Source of the DNA: Halalkalibacter okhensis
Lineage (GTDB): Bacteria > Bacillota > Bacilli > Bacillales > Bacillaceae_D
Assembly: GCF_000787375.1 (NCBI RefSeq)
Contig: NZ_JRJU01000002.1
Span: 186,001 to 250,000 of the forward strand
Length of the DNA stretch: 64,000 nucleotides
Direction: 5' to 3'
Numbering within the stretch: the stretch's first letter is position 1; the number at the start of each line of letters is the position of its first letter. Below the pieces are notes generated by a model. It did no database searches. It was not told where the DNA came from and saw only the letters and a program-made list of their open reading frames with translations. Below, piece by piece: positions 1-8,085 of the stretch. The position numbers were made by a program, and so were the translations under genes.

Positions 1-1536
1 TTCAAACATGAATTCATTATAATAAAAATCCTTTAAAACATTTACCTGCTCCACAGGTGATATTTTTAACGTTCCATCTAACCAGTAACTAGAAACATCT
101 TTAACTTGAGTATTCCCATACTGAATATGTTGATAATAATCCCTCAACATTTCAGCCCCAATCTGTTGATCAAGCTCATGAAAATACCAAGAGGCTGAGC
201 TTTTCATTGCCGAAAGCAAATCTTGATCCTGATTCCACTCCTCATATTGATATATTGTACCGTCCCATGGAAGGTCAGAATTTCCTTGTGAAATTATTCC
301 CGATTGTAGAGCAAACAATGAGTTGTAGATCTTATAAGTCGAAGCAGGGATATACCTAGTCATACTTTCTTCTTGGTTGTAAATGCGATACTGGTCCTCT
401 TTAGCATCATATAGAACAGCCGTACCTGAAAATTCTTCAAAAAAACGACTGTAATCTTCTTCTGCTATGTTCATATTTGTAATGGAGTGATGGTCATGAT
501 TCACGGCTAAAGCCGAAAATGATGGACTACTTGTAACTAATAAAGCAAGTACTCCTGAGATAACCAGCATACTTTTTGTCTTAAGAGACTTTGTTTCGAC
601 CTGATAATTAGCGATGGTCACAATACGCTTTTTCACTTGCTTAAACGAGCTACTCATTTCCGAAGCCACTAACATTGATGGGGATTGTACTGAGGCAAAC
701 TTTAAGATGACTTTGCCATATTGAAGGTGTGAATCAGGATTTAATGATTTTAATACCTCATAATCACAAGAAATCTCCATTTCTGTTTTCAACCCTCTTA
801 AGAAATACCAGACGACTGGATTAAACCAGTACATCATTTTAGCAAGTGCCACTGCATAGTTGATAAGGACATCCTTACGTTTACAGTGGTATACCTCATG
901 CAGGAATACACATCTCATCTCGTCAATAGATAGCATTGACATATCTTTTGGCAAGACAATAAATGGACGAAACAAACCAAAAGTAATCGGGGACTTAACC
1001 AAAGACGAATACCCGAAACTAATCCTTTTATAAAAACCAAATTCCTCTTTACATTGAGTCAAAAGCATTAGTAACTCGTGATCTTGAACAACTTGCAAAC
1101 TTCTCTTTATTTTCCAAATTAATAGATTACTAAATAAGATGACCAAGAACAAAATGCAGATACCCATTACCCACAAAGCAAACAAGGTTGAGTCCACTTT
1201 ATCAAACCATGACTGCTCTACTGTCATTGAAAAGTCTTGTAACCAATTTGTCCTTTGAATCTGGTTCTCTGATGATGAACTTAAAAAAGTGAAATCAGGC
1301 AAGATGAGACTAGTTGCTCGGAAATCCGTTATCCAACCCATTAACGAATTTACCTTTAATAAATGATAAGGAACAAATGGAGTAATTAACGTAAATAAAG
1401 CAAGCACACTTATATAATAATGGGCATTGACCGTAATCTGACTCTTTATCAGCTTCTTTAATAAAAGAATTGTACCTAAAAGTATCGCTAAATAAAGGTT
1501 ACTAATAAGAAAGTGACTAAAGAACGAATCCCCCAT
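1..1536 (-). CDS. blaR1: BlaR1/MecR1-type beta-lactam sensor and antirepressor protease, partial (C-terminus beyond window)
   Basis: The reading frame is open from ATG 1536 to the left edge (512 codons), so the C-terminus is missing. The N-terminal half holds several membrane segments and a peptidase M56 zinc motif, HEVYH at residues 213-217. The C-terminal half is an extracellular penicillin-binding sensor of class D type with the acylation motif STYK at residues 399-402. In the family, acylation of the serine by a beta-lactam activates the membrane metalloprotease, which leads to loss of BlaI. The start lies one base after the blaI stop, so the two are co-transcribed. No beta-lactamase gene is visible in the window; the target may lie to the left. 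Confidence 0.93.
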   Translation of the reverse strand, partial: MGDSFFSHFLISNLYLAILLGTILLLKKLIKSQITVNAHYYISVLALFTLITPFVPYHLLKVNSLMGWITDFRATSLILPDFTFLSSSSENQIQRTNWLQDFSMTVEQSWFDKVDSTLFALWVMGICILFLVILFSNLLIWKIKRSLQVVQDHELLMLLTQCKEEFGFYKRISFGYSSLVKSPITFGLFRPFIVLPKDMSMLSIDEMRCVFLHEVYHCKRKDVLINYAVALAKMMYWFNPVVWYFLRGLKTEMEISCDYEVLKSLNPDSHLQYGKVILKFASVQSPSMLVASEMSSSFKQVKKRIVTIANYQVETKSLKTKSMLVISGVLALLVTSSPSFSALAVNHDHHSITNMNIAEEDYSRFFEEFSGTAVLYDAKEDQYRIYNQEESMTRYIPASTYKIYNSLFALQSGIISQGNSDLPWDGTIYQYEEWNQDQDLLSAMKSSASWYFHELDQQIGAEMLRDYYQHIQYGNTQVKDVSSYWLDGTLKISPVEQVNVLKDFYYNEFMFE

Positions 1537-1537
1537 A

Positions 1538-1924
1538 TTATTCCTTCTTTCTATTCTTACGTTCTTCTAGAATGTCATACAACTCATCAATCTCTTCAGC
1601 GGAAAGTTTATCCTTTTCAAGGAAGTTTAAAACCATTGAATTTAGAGCTCCGTTATAAAATCGATTTAAGAAACTATGACTCTCAACATCGACATAATCA
1701 CTTTCTGCTACATTCGGTGTATAAACAAAAACACGCCCTTCTTTATGATTGCTTAAAGCTCCTTTTTTAATCAAACGTAGTAACATCGTTTGAATCGTTT
1801 TAGGACTCCACTTACTCGTCTCCGATAGCTTTTCAATTACCTCATTAGTATTAATAGACGGATATTTCCATATAACCTTCATTACTTCTAATTCTGCTTC
1901 TGAAATTTGTGGTAGCTTTTTCAT
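1538..1924 (-). CDS. blaI: BlaI/MecI-family transcriptional repressor
   Basis: A 128-residue winged-helix repressor of the penicillinase repressor family, the usual size for BlaI. The start MKKLPQIS at 1924 is chosen over a longer frame opening at 1987 because it has an SD-like AGGGTG just upstream, matches the family N-terminus, and because the 1987 codon would lie inside the promoter's -35 element. It is followed after one base by blaR1. Known members bind TACA/TGTA dyads as dimers and are inactivated when BlaR1 senses a beta-lactam. A matching dyad overlaps its own promoter here, indicating autoregulation. Confidence 0.93.
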   Translation of the reverse strand: MKKLPQISEAELEVMKVIWKYPSINTNEVIEKLSETSKWSPKTIQTMLLRLIKKGALSNHKEGRVFVYTPNVAESDYVDVESHSFLNRFYNGALNSMVLNFLEKDKLSAEEIDELYDILEERKNRKKE

Positions 1925-1941
1925 TTTTTTCACCCTAACAC

Positions 1942-1987
1942 TTACGATTGTAATATTTATTATAAGGGCCGGGAAAGAAGGCGTCAA
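1942..1987 (-). promoter_or_regulatory. blaI promoter with BlaI-type operator
   Basis: Minus-strand promoter: -35 TTGACG (1987-1982), 17-bp spacer, -10 TATAAT (1964-1959). A near-palindrome TTACGATTGTAA (1942-1953, 10 of 12 positions symmetric) lies around the expected transcription start and resembles BlaI operators (TACA/TGTA half sites). Confidence 0.75.
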
Positions 1988-2083
1988 ACAGAAGTGAAAG
2001 CAAAGCTACTAATTATTAATCAGCAATCCAACTTCTAATTAGCTAATCACCCATAAGATAACCAGAAAAAAGCAAGAAAAATT

Positions 2084-2097
2084 TCTGAGCAATCAGA
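2084..2097 (+). promoter_or_regulatory. candidate operator upstream of the mel-type operon
   Basis: Inverted repeat TCTGA-GCAA-TCAGA, with a second related half (TTTCTGAAATCA) starting about 20 bp downstream. It lies about 85-95 bp upstream of the LacI-family gene and could be its autoregulatory site. This is an inference from symmetry and position only. Confidence 0.35.
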
Positions 2098-2179
2098 GAA
2101 TAATTTCTGAAATCATTGAATATCTTTTAATGAAAATGAACTAAAACTACTTTGGCTAGGTGAATTGGAGAGATCTCTT

Positions 2180-3193
2180 TTGAAAACAACTCTAAAAGAT
2201 ATTGCAGAGCGTGTAAATGTTTCAATTTCAACCATCTCGAGGGTGCTTAATAATGTACCAACCTCCATTGACGAGCAAACAAAACAAAACATTATTTGTG
2301 TGGCAAAAGAATTAGGATACAGAAACACGCGCATTCAATCAGAGAAATTTTCTGAAAAGAAAATTGTCACTGTCATTAGCGATATGAAAAACAAATATTA
2401 TGATCCATACTTTACCGAGATTATCTTTGGCATTGAACGCGAACTTTTAGAAAATAATCAAATGATTAATTTCACATATGATTCTAGTGATCTAGTTAAT
2501 GGGTTTGTCAATGAAACAATATTTGATGATGAGAATGTTGGTGTTATTTGTGTCGGACCTATGCATCCGAGTGTGATTGAGATAATAATGGCACGTGTGC
2601 AACTTATCATTTCGGTTGGTACTAATCCAATATATGATATTGATTATTTAACCATAGACTTTGAAAAAGGAGCTATGAAAGCAATTGAGTATTTGTATAG
2701 GCTAGGTCATAAAAACATTGGATTTATTGGAGGCTCATCACCAAAAACAGGAGTATCTTTTGAGGATGAGACTCGGTATAGAGGTTTTTTGAAAGCGCTT
2801 AAAAATCATAACCTTTCATTAAACCCTGAATGGGTCTATGATGGTGCTTTTGAAACTGCAGGTGGTTATGAGGCGATGAATAAGATCTTCTCACAAAAAA
2901 AGCGCCCTACCGCTCTATTCACAGCTAGTGACAGAATGGCTTATGGGGCATATAAATCAATCCTTGAACATGGATGGTCTATTCCAGACGATATCTCGAT
3001 TGTTTCATTTGATGACATCGAAATGTCTAAATTTGTACACCCTGAATTAACAACTGTTCACGTGTACAAAGAAGAATTAGGGAGAACAGCTGTTAAACTC
3101 CTGCTTCAAAGATTAGATGGAGCCATACCACTGCCTATGACGAGTTATTTGCCATTAGATTTAATTATACGTAAAAGCTGCAAAGCTATTTAA
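2180..3193 (+). CDS. melR: LacI-family transcriptional regulator of the alpha-galactoside operon
   Basis: A LacI/GalR regulator of about 337 residues. The N-terminal HTH (LKDIAERVNVSISTISRVLN) is followed by a periplasmic-binding-protein-like effector domain. The TTG at 2180 is preferred over TTG 2165 because GGAGAG (2167-2172) then sits seven bases upstream and the protein begins, as usual for the family, just before the HTH. It is the first gene of a co-directional set with a binding protein, two permeases and a GH4 alpha-galactosidase, the same order as B. subtilis melREDCA (msmR-msmE-amyD-amyC-melA). It is inferred to repress the operon until melibiose/raffinose-type sugar or a derivative is present. 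Confidence 0.82.
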   Translation: MKTTLKDIAERVNVSISTISRVLNNVPTSIDEQTKQNIICVAKELGYRNTRIQSEKFSEKKIVTVISDMKNKYYDPYFTEIIFGIERELLENNQMINFTYDSSDLVNGFVNETIFDDENVGVICVGPMHPSVIEIIMARVQLIISVGTNPIYDIDYLTIDFEKGAMKAIEYLYRLGHKNIGFIGGSSPKTGVSFEDETRYRGFLKALKNHNLSLNPEWVYDGAFETAGGYEAMNKIFSQKKRPTALFTASDRMAYGAYKSILEHGWSIPDDISIVSFDDIEMSKFVHPELTTVHVYKEELGRTAVKLLLQRLDGAIPLPMTSYLPLDLIIRKSCKAI

Positions 3194-3214
3194 GAAATGT
3201 TAAGGAGGTGGTGA

Positions 3215-3289
3215 GTGGAAGTTCTGGACGTTATCATCGCTACGTTTTTCAAATCATGTGAACTTAAACTATATGGGGGGATTTTCTAA
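3215..3289 (+). CDS. candidate 24-residue leader peptide overlapping the melE start
   Basis: A very strong SD, AAGGAGG (3202-3208), lies six bases before GTG 3215. This opens a 24-codon frame starting MEVLDVIIATFF that ends in TAA at 3287-3289. The stop overlaps the melE ATG by one base (TAATG), the arrangement expected for translational coupling. The lipoprotein gene has its own weaker G-rich SD inside this frame. It may be a genuine leader peptide that couples translation, or a fortuitous frame in a 5' region. Not a recognised family. Confidence 0.4.
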   Translation: MEVLDVIIATFFKSCELKLYGGIF

Positions 3290-4596
3290 TGAAATCAAAG
3301 AGACATTTATTGGGTTTTACGTTACTGTTCCTCTTATTTTTGATGACTGTAGTAGGTTGTGCAGCGACTGAAAACGTTGCTAGTCCAGATCGATCCGGCG
3401 ATGATGGTGGTGCCATAACAATTGAGTTTGCTTACTGGGCAGGTGCAGGCGGAGAGGCTGACGCCTTTGATACATTAATTGCAAAGTTTGAAGAAGAAAA
3501 CCCTGATATTAAAATACATGCAAATCAACAGCCTTCAGGAGATGATTTCCATACAAGACTACAGACAAGAATTGCGGGCAACGAATCACCGGATGTTTTC
3601 CGTCTACAATATCAAAGAATCGGAAACTATACTAGCCAAAATGCATTATTAGATGTGACCGATTTAATTGAAGGGTCAAAAAGTAGTTATAATTCAAGTC
3701 TCTTAACAGCGGTTACAGTTGATGATAAGTATTATGGTGTTCCTCATCATACAGATACGTTGGCTGTTTTTTACAATAAAACGTATATGGATCAATTAGG
3801 AATTACACCTCCGAATACAATTGAAGATGCGTGGACATGGGAGGAATTGTTAGAGGCTTCAGTCTTAGCCCAAAGTGAAGGGCTAGCAAGCCATGGTATC
3901 GCATTTAACTGGACAGCTGGTTCTGTTTATCGTTCATTGCCTTTCTTTTTCCATAATAATGCCTCATTATTGTCCGATGATTTAACTAGTGCCAATGTGA
4001 CTACTCCTGAAGCAATTGAATCTTTAGCATTCTTACAAGAAATGTTTCAAGAACACATGTCAGACGGTAATAGTATTAAAGGAAGCGACGATTACAACCT
4101 CTTATTCACAACAGGCCATACAGCATTTCTAATCAATGGGAACTGGATGATACCAAGATATGAAGTTGAAATGGAAGAATATGAGTGGGGTGTAACTTAC
4201 ATGCCAGTGAAAAAGTCAGCTGCTTCTGACTTAGGTGGGAATTCACTAGTGATACCTCACAATGCCAAGCACCCAGAAGAAGCAAAAAGATTTCTTGAAT
4301 TTATGATTCAGCCAGAAAACATGAAAACATTTGTTGAGATGGGATTATTTATTCCGGCAAGAACGGATATTGATGGTTCATTTAATTACACGATGGAAAA
4401 CCCAGAATTAATGGATCTTTTCATTGAGCAATCGTTAACAGTGCCGCAAGAGCTAGCTGAAACCGTAACAATGTCTGAGTTTGCAAGTATTAACCAAGTA
4501 CTTGCAGATGAATTAGAAGCCTTGTTTATGTTAGGAAAAACACCAGAAGAAGTCGCCGAATCGTTAAATGATGAAATTAATAGGATTGTGAATTAA
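3289..4596 (+). CDS. melE: Sugar ABC transporter substrate-binding lipoprotein (MelE-like)
   Basis: A 435-residue family 1 solute-binding protein. It has a lipoprotein signal: basic start, hydrophobic stretch, and lipobox VVGC with the modified cysteine at residue 24. It should be anchored on the outer face of the membrane and deliver an oligosaccharide to the two downstream permeases. Position between a LacI regulator and MalF/MalG-type permeases, with a GH4 alpha-galactosidase at the operon end, points to alpha-galactosides such as melibiose or raffinose. No ATPase is encoded in the operon; a shared MsmX-type ATPase elsewhere is the usual solution in Bacillus. Confidence 0.85.
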   Translation: MKSKRHLLGFTLLFLLFLMTVVGCAATENVASPDRSGDDGGAITIEFAYWAGAGGEADAFDTLIAKFEEENPDIKIHANQQPSGDDFHTRLQTRIAGNESPDVFRLQYQRIGNYTSQNALLDVTDLIEGSKSSYNSSLLTAVTVDDKYYGVPHHTDTLAVFYNKTYMDQLGITPPNTIEDAWTWEELLEASVLAQSEGLASHGIAFNWTAGSVYRSLPFFFHNNASLLSDDLTSANVTTPEAIESLAFLQEMFQEHMSDGNSIKGSDDYNLLFTTGHTAFLINGNWMIPRYEVEMEEYEWGVTYMPVKKSAASDLGGNSLVIPHNAKHPEEAKRFLEFMIQPENMKTFVEMGLFIPARTDIDGSFNYTMENPELMDLFIEQSLTVPQELAETVTMSEFASINQVLADELEALFMLGKTPEEVAESLNDEINRIVN

Positions 4597-4620
4597 ATCC
4601 TTATGTAGGAGGTTACGCGG

Positions 4621-5505
4621 GTGTCTAACATGGTAACTTGGTATAAAAATAATCGAATCAAAATTGCTCCGTATATATTTATAGCACCTAATATTCTCTT
4701 GTTTTTCGCGTTTATGATTATCCCTATTTTATTTACATTCTATATAAGTTTTCACGAATGGAGTATTCTTGGTTCTCCATCATTTGTTGGATTAGAAAAT
4801 TATATTCAAATGATTCATGATCCTGTTTTCTATGTCTCTTTAAAGAATACGCTTTACTATACGGTTGGTGCCGTTTCTGTAAGTATGGTTTTGGGATTGA
4901 CAGGTGCGATCTTGCTTAATCGCAAGATCCCCTTCGTGTCCCTTTTCCGTGGTATTTTCTTTGCTCCAGTTGTCGTTTCTTTAGTGGCAACAGGATTAAT
5001 TTGGTCTTGGATGTTTAATGCAAACTATGGTCTTATCAACCATTTTTTATCAACATTTGGGATAAGCGGAGTCAACTGGTTAAACTCTGCTACGTGGGCC
5101 ATGCCAGCCATTATCATTACAACGATTTGGTTTAAAGCAGGTTATTGCTTAGTTATTTATCTAGCAGGGCTTCAAACTATTCCATCATCTTTATATGAAT
5201 CTAGTGAAATGGATGGCGCTAATAGTTGGCATAAGTTCTGGCATATCACACTGCCGCTATTAAAAAACACAACAGTTTTTGTTACGGTTATCTCAGTTAT
5301 CAACGGGTTCATGGTTTTTGATTTAATCTATACGATGACAAATGGAGGACCAGGTTATTCCACAACTGTTCTTATCCAATATATTTATCAGAAAGCTTTT
5401 ATAGAAGGACATATGGGATATGGATCAACGTTAGGAACGGTTTTATTCATTATTATCATGATCTTTACCTCTTTTATTATGTGGTTAGGGAGGGATAAAG
5501 ATTGA
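4621..5505 (+). CDS. melD: Sugar ABC transporter permease, MalF type
   Basis: A 294-residue inner-membrane permease with about six transmembrane segments and the EAA loop (EMDGANSWHKFWHITLPLL) that contacts the ATPase. The GTG start at 4621 has AGGAGG eight bases upstream. It overlaps the next permease by four bases (TTGA), indicating coupled translation. In the family it pairs with a MalG-type permease to form the channel for the lipoprotein-delivered sugar. Confidence 0.86.
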   Translation: MSNMVTWYKNNRIKIAPYIFIAPNILLFFAFMIIPILFTFYISFHEWSILGSPSFVGLENYIQMIHDPVFYVSLKNTLYYTVGAVSVSMVLGLTGAILLNRKIPFVSLFRGIFFAPVVVSLVATGLIWSWMFNANYGLINHFLSTFGISGVNWLNSATWAMPAIIITTIWFKAGYCLVIYLAGLQTIPSSLYESSEMDGANSWHKFWHITLPLLKNTTVFVTVISVINGFMVFDLIYTMTNGGPGYSTTVLIQYIYQKAFIEGHMGYGSTLGTVLFIIIMIFTSFIMWLGRDKD

Positions 5506-6368
5506 CTTCAAAAAAGAAATGGTCCAGTTTCAACAAATTTAAGTATATAAAATGGGATATAAAAACAACCTTTATCTTTGTCATTCTTTGCTTCGCGGCA
5601 ATTTTGTTCTTACTCCCTTTTATTTGGATGCTTTCAACCGCTTTGAAAACTCCTGCTGAAGCGGTTTCTAGAGATATAAAAGTTATTCCTGACCAAATCA
5701 TGTGGGGTAACTTTAGCGAAGCCCTAAGTACGATACCTTTTATGGGTTATGTTGCGAACAGTTTAATTGTTGCCTTTTTTGCGGTGCTTTTAACGGTTTT
5801 CATTAATTGTTTGGCTGGTTATGCCTTTGCCAAGTACAAATTTAAGGGCAAAAATATTTTGTTTTTTATCGTATTAAGTACACTAATGATTCCTGTACAC
5901 ATTATTATGGTCCCTAATTTCTTTATCTTAAAAGAATTAGGCTGGCTAAACTCTTATATAGGATTAATTGTTCCACGCGCCGGAGAGGCATTTGGTCTAT
6001 TTTTAGCAAGACAATATATTAAGAGTATACCAGATGAGTTAATTGAGGCATCTCGAATTGATGGAGCAAGTGAATTTACGATCTTTAGAAAAGTGATCGT
6101 ACCAAACATCATCCCTTTAATATCTGTATTAGTCATATTCACTTTTATGTGGAGATGGAATGATTTAATTTGGCCACTCGTTGTCATTTCTGATAAGAGC
6201 ATGTATACCGTTCAGTTAGGATTGGCCATTGCTCAAGGTGAACACTATATTGATTGGAATATTTTAATGAGTTTAACATTCCTCTCAATTATCCCAATCT
6301 TAATTGTATTCATTTTCTTCCAAAGATACTTTGTTCAAGGAATTACGCACTCTGGTATGAAAGACTAA
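5502..6368 (+). CDS. melC: Sugar ABC transporter permease, MalG type
   Basis: A 288-residue permease with about six membrane segments and an EAA loop (EASRIDGASEFTIFRKVIVP). It starts at TTG 5502 inside the stop of the preceding permease, with GGGAGG eight bases upstream. It is the second subunit of the predicted alpha-galactoside importer and is followed after 21 bp by the alpha-galactosidase gene. Confidence 0.86.
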   Translation: MTSKKKWSSFNKFKYIKWDIKTTFIFVILCFAAILFLLPFIWMLSTALKTPAEAVSRDIKVIPDQIMWGNFSEALSTIPFMGYVANSLIVAFFAVLLTVFINCLAGYAFAKYKFKGKNILFFIVLSTLMIPVHIIMVPNFFILKELGWLNSYIGLIVPRAGEAFGLFLARQYIKSIPDELIEASRIDGASEFTIFRKVIVPNIIPLISVLVIFTFMWRWNDLIWPLVVISDKSMYTVQLGLAIAQGEHYIDWNILMSLTFLSIIPILIVFIFFQRYFVQGITHSGMKD

Positions 6369-6389
6369 TAAACTTAGGAGGTTTTTACT

Positions 6390-7700
6390 TTGCCTAAAAT
6401 TACTATAATTGGAGCTGGAAGTGTTATTTTTGCGAAAAGATTAATTAGTGATCTTTTAAGTTATAATGATTTATCGACTATTACGTTTTCACTTTTCGAC
6501 ATTTCAGAGGAACGCTTAATGACTGCAGAGAAAATGACATTGAGCTTAGTAAAGTCTTTTGAAAGTGATGCTAAGGTTCATGCAACATTAAATCGACGAG
6601 AAGCCTTAACAGAGGCTGATTATGTCTTAAATTTAATTCAGGTAGGAATGCATGAGGCTACCGTAACTGATTTTGACATTCCGAAAAAATATGGACTGAA
6701 CCAAACAATTGCCGATACTTTGGGAGTAGGAGGAGTTTTTAGGGCGTTAAGAACGATCCCTGTTATGCTAGACTTCTGCAGCGAAATGGAAGAAGTCTGC
6801 CCAGACGCCTTATTACTCAACTATACGAATCCAATGGCTATGCTTATGCTAGCAGTAGCAAAAGCAACGTCTATTAAAGCAATTGGACTTTGCCATAGTG
6901 TTCAGCATACTGCAGACGATCTGGCTTCGTACTTAAAAATTCCAAGAGAAGAGCTAGATTATAAAGTAGCTGGGATCAATCACATGGCTTGGTATCTTGA
7001 ACTTAAACATAAAGGCAAAGATTTGTACCCGGCTCTCTTTGAAGCAATGAACGATGAAGCTATTTTTGCGAAAGATAAAGTGCGATTTGAAATGATGCGT
7101 CGACTTAATTATTTTGTAACTGAATCAAGTGAACATATGTCGGAATATACACCCTATTTCATAAAGGATGACCAACTTATTAAACATTTTGATATCCCTA
7201 TCGATGAATATGTTCGAAGAAGTGAAAGAAACTTACGACGTTTTGAAGAAACAAAAAAGAAAATTGAAGCAAATGAATCGTTTGAAACGGAAAAGAGTCA
7301 TGAGTACGGAGCACCCATTATCCATGCCATTGAAACAGGTCGAAACATAGTTGTTTGGGGGAATGTATTAAATACTAAGCTAGTTATGAACTTACCTGAA
7401 AATGCTTGTGTCGAAGTTCCTTGTTTAGTAAACAAAGCAGGGATCCAACCTTGTCATATGGGCGAACTACCTCCACAATTAGCTGCAATGAATATGACGA
7501 ATATCAATGTACAGCAATTAGTAGTTGAAGCTGTCTTGAGTAAAAATGTCGATTATGTCTATCAAGCGGTTATGTTAGATCCTCACACTTCATCTGTTTT
7601 ATCACTGAATGAAATATGGGAAATGACAACAGAACTTCTCGAAGCCCATAAGGAGTTTATGCCTACATTTACGAAAGGTAGAAATCTAATACAAAATTAA
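6390..7700 (+). CDS. melA: Alpha-galactosidase, glycoside hydrolase family 4
   Basis: A 436-residue GH4 enzyme, close to the roughly 432 residues of Bacillus MelA. GH4 enzymes use NAD+ and a divalent metal in a redox-assisted hydrolysis. An N-terminal Rossmann motif IIGAGS is visible at residues 6-11. The metal-binding cysteine lies in CHSVQ (C168), and the histidine in GINHMAW is H198. The start is TTG 6390 with TTAGGAGG upstream. As last gene of the operon it would split imported melibiose-type sugars in the cytoplasm. A different GH4 specificity (for example alpha-galacturonide) cannot be excluded from motifs alone. Confidence 0.87.
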   Translation: MPKITIIGAGSVIFAKRLISDLLSYNDLSTITFSLFDISEERLMTAEKMTLSLVKSFESDAKVHATLNRREALTEADYVLNLIQVGMHEATVTDFDIPKKYGLNQTIADTLGVGGVFRALRTIPVMLDFCSEMEEVCPDALLLNYTNPMAMLMLAVAKATSIKAIGLCHSVQHTADDLASYLKIPREELDYKVAGINHMAWYLELKHKGKDLYPALFEAMNDEAIFAKDKVRFEMMRRLNYFVTESSEHMSEYTPYFIKDDQLIKHFDIPIDEYVRRSERNLRRFEETKKKIEANESFETEKSHEYGAPIIHAIETGRNIVVWGNVLNTKLVMNLPENACVEVPCLVNKAGIQPCHMGELPPQLAAMNMTNINVQQLVVEAVLSKNVDYVYQAVMLDPHTSSVLSLNEIWEMTTELLEAHKEFMPTFTKGRNLIQN

Positions 7701-7761
7701 GGGGACATCAGGGACCGGTTCTTCTCCTAACGTCAAACAGCGGGGACACCTTTCTGTCCCC
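7701..7761. repeat. GGGGACA-type palindromic repeat, copy A
   Basis: A 61-bp element starting right after the melA stop, with 7-bp terminal inverted repeats GGGGACA/TGTCCCC. It shares the blocks CAGGGAC, AACGTCAAACAG and ACACCTTTC with a second copy 316 bp away. It looks like a REP-type intergenic element and may also serve as a transcription end. Confidence 0.7.
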
Positions 7762-7782
7762 ACTTTCCTCTCATAAAAAAAA

Positions 7783-7965
7783 TCAATGCATCCCTTTCCA
7801 TTCTCCTTGGTTCTTGGATGATTTCATCTGTTTAGCTTTTTCTTTGTGCGCTCGATTAGCCGCTGCACTTCCAGGTTCTTTAGAGAACTCTGAATCGGTT
7901 TTACTTGAATCAAATCCTTGTTTATTCTTTTGGTCTGCATTCGTTTTACCATTTCGCTTTGCCAT
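7783..7965 (-). CDS. Small hydrophilic protein resembling minor small acid-soluble spore proteins
   Basis: A 60-residue, highly charged, lysine- and asparagine-rich protein beginning MAKRNGK with no membrane segment. AAGGAGGG lies six bases before ATG 7965, so it is a convincing gene. The pattern EFSKEP...AAxR...K..KNQ recalls the SspO type of minor small acid-soluble spore proteins, but the match is from memory and short. If correct, it would be made in the forespore and held in the spore core. It stands alone between two copies of a repeat element. Confidence 0.55.
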   Translation of the reverse strand: MAKRNGKTNADQKNKQGFDSSKTDSEFSKEPGSAAANRAHKEKAKQMKSSKNQGEWKGMH

Positions 7966-8016
7966 AAGTATCCCTCCTTCATTCTTATTATTAGAATGAT
8001 GTAGAGAATTATACCT

Positions 8017-8081
8017 AAGGACAGCAGGGACAGGTGCTATATATCAACGTCAAACAGAAATGGTACACCTTTCCTGTCCCC
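8017..8081. repeat. GGGGACA-type palindromic repeat, copy B
   Basis: A 65-bp diverged copy of the element at 7701-7761. It has GGACAG/CTGTCC ends and the shared internal blocks GCAGGGAC, AACGTCAAACAG and ACACCTTTC. It lies four bases beyond the fbp stop codon. Confidence 0.68.
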
Positions 8082-8085
8082 TCTA

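Noticed and set aside
1513-1770. 85-codon plus-strand frame across blaI/blaR1
   Set aside because: Antisense shadow of the blaI gene with no ribosome binding site.
1925-1987. Longer BlaI N-terminus starting at 1987
   Set aside because: It would overlap the -35 and -10 elements and the operator, and has no ribosome binding site.
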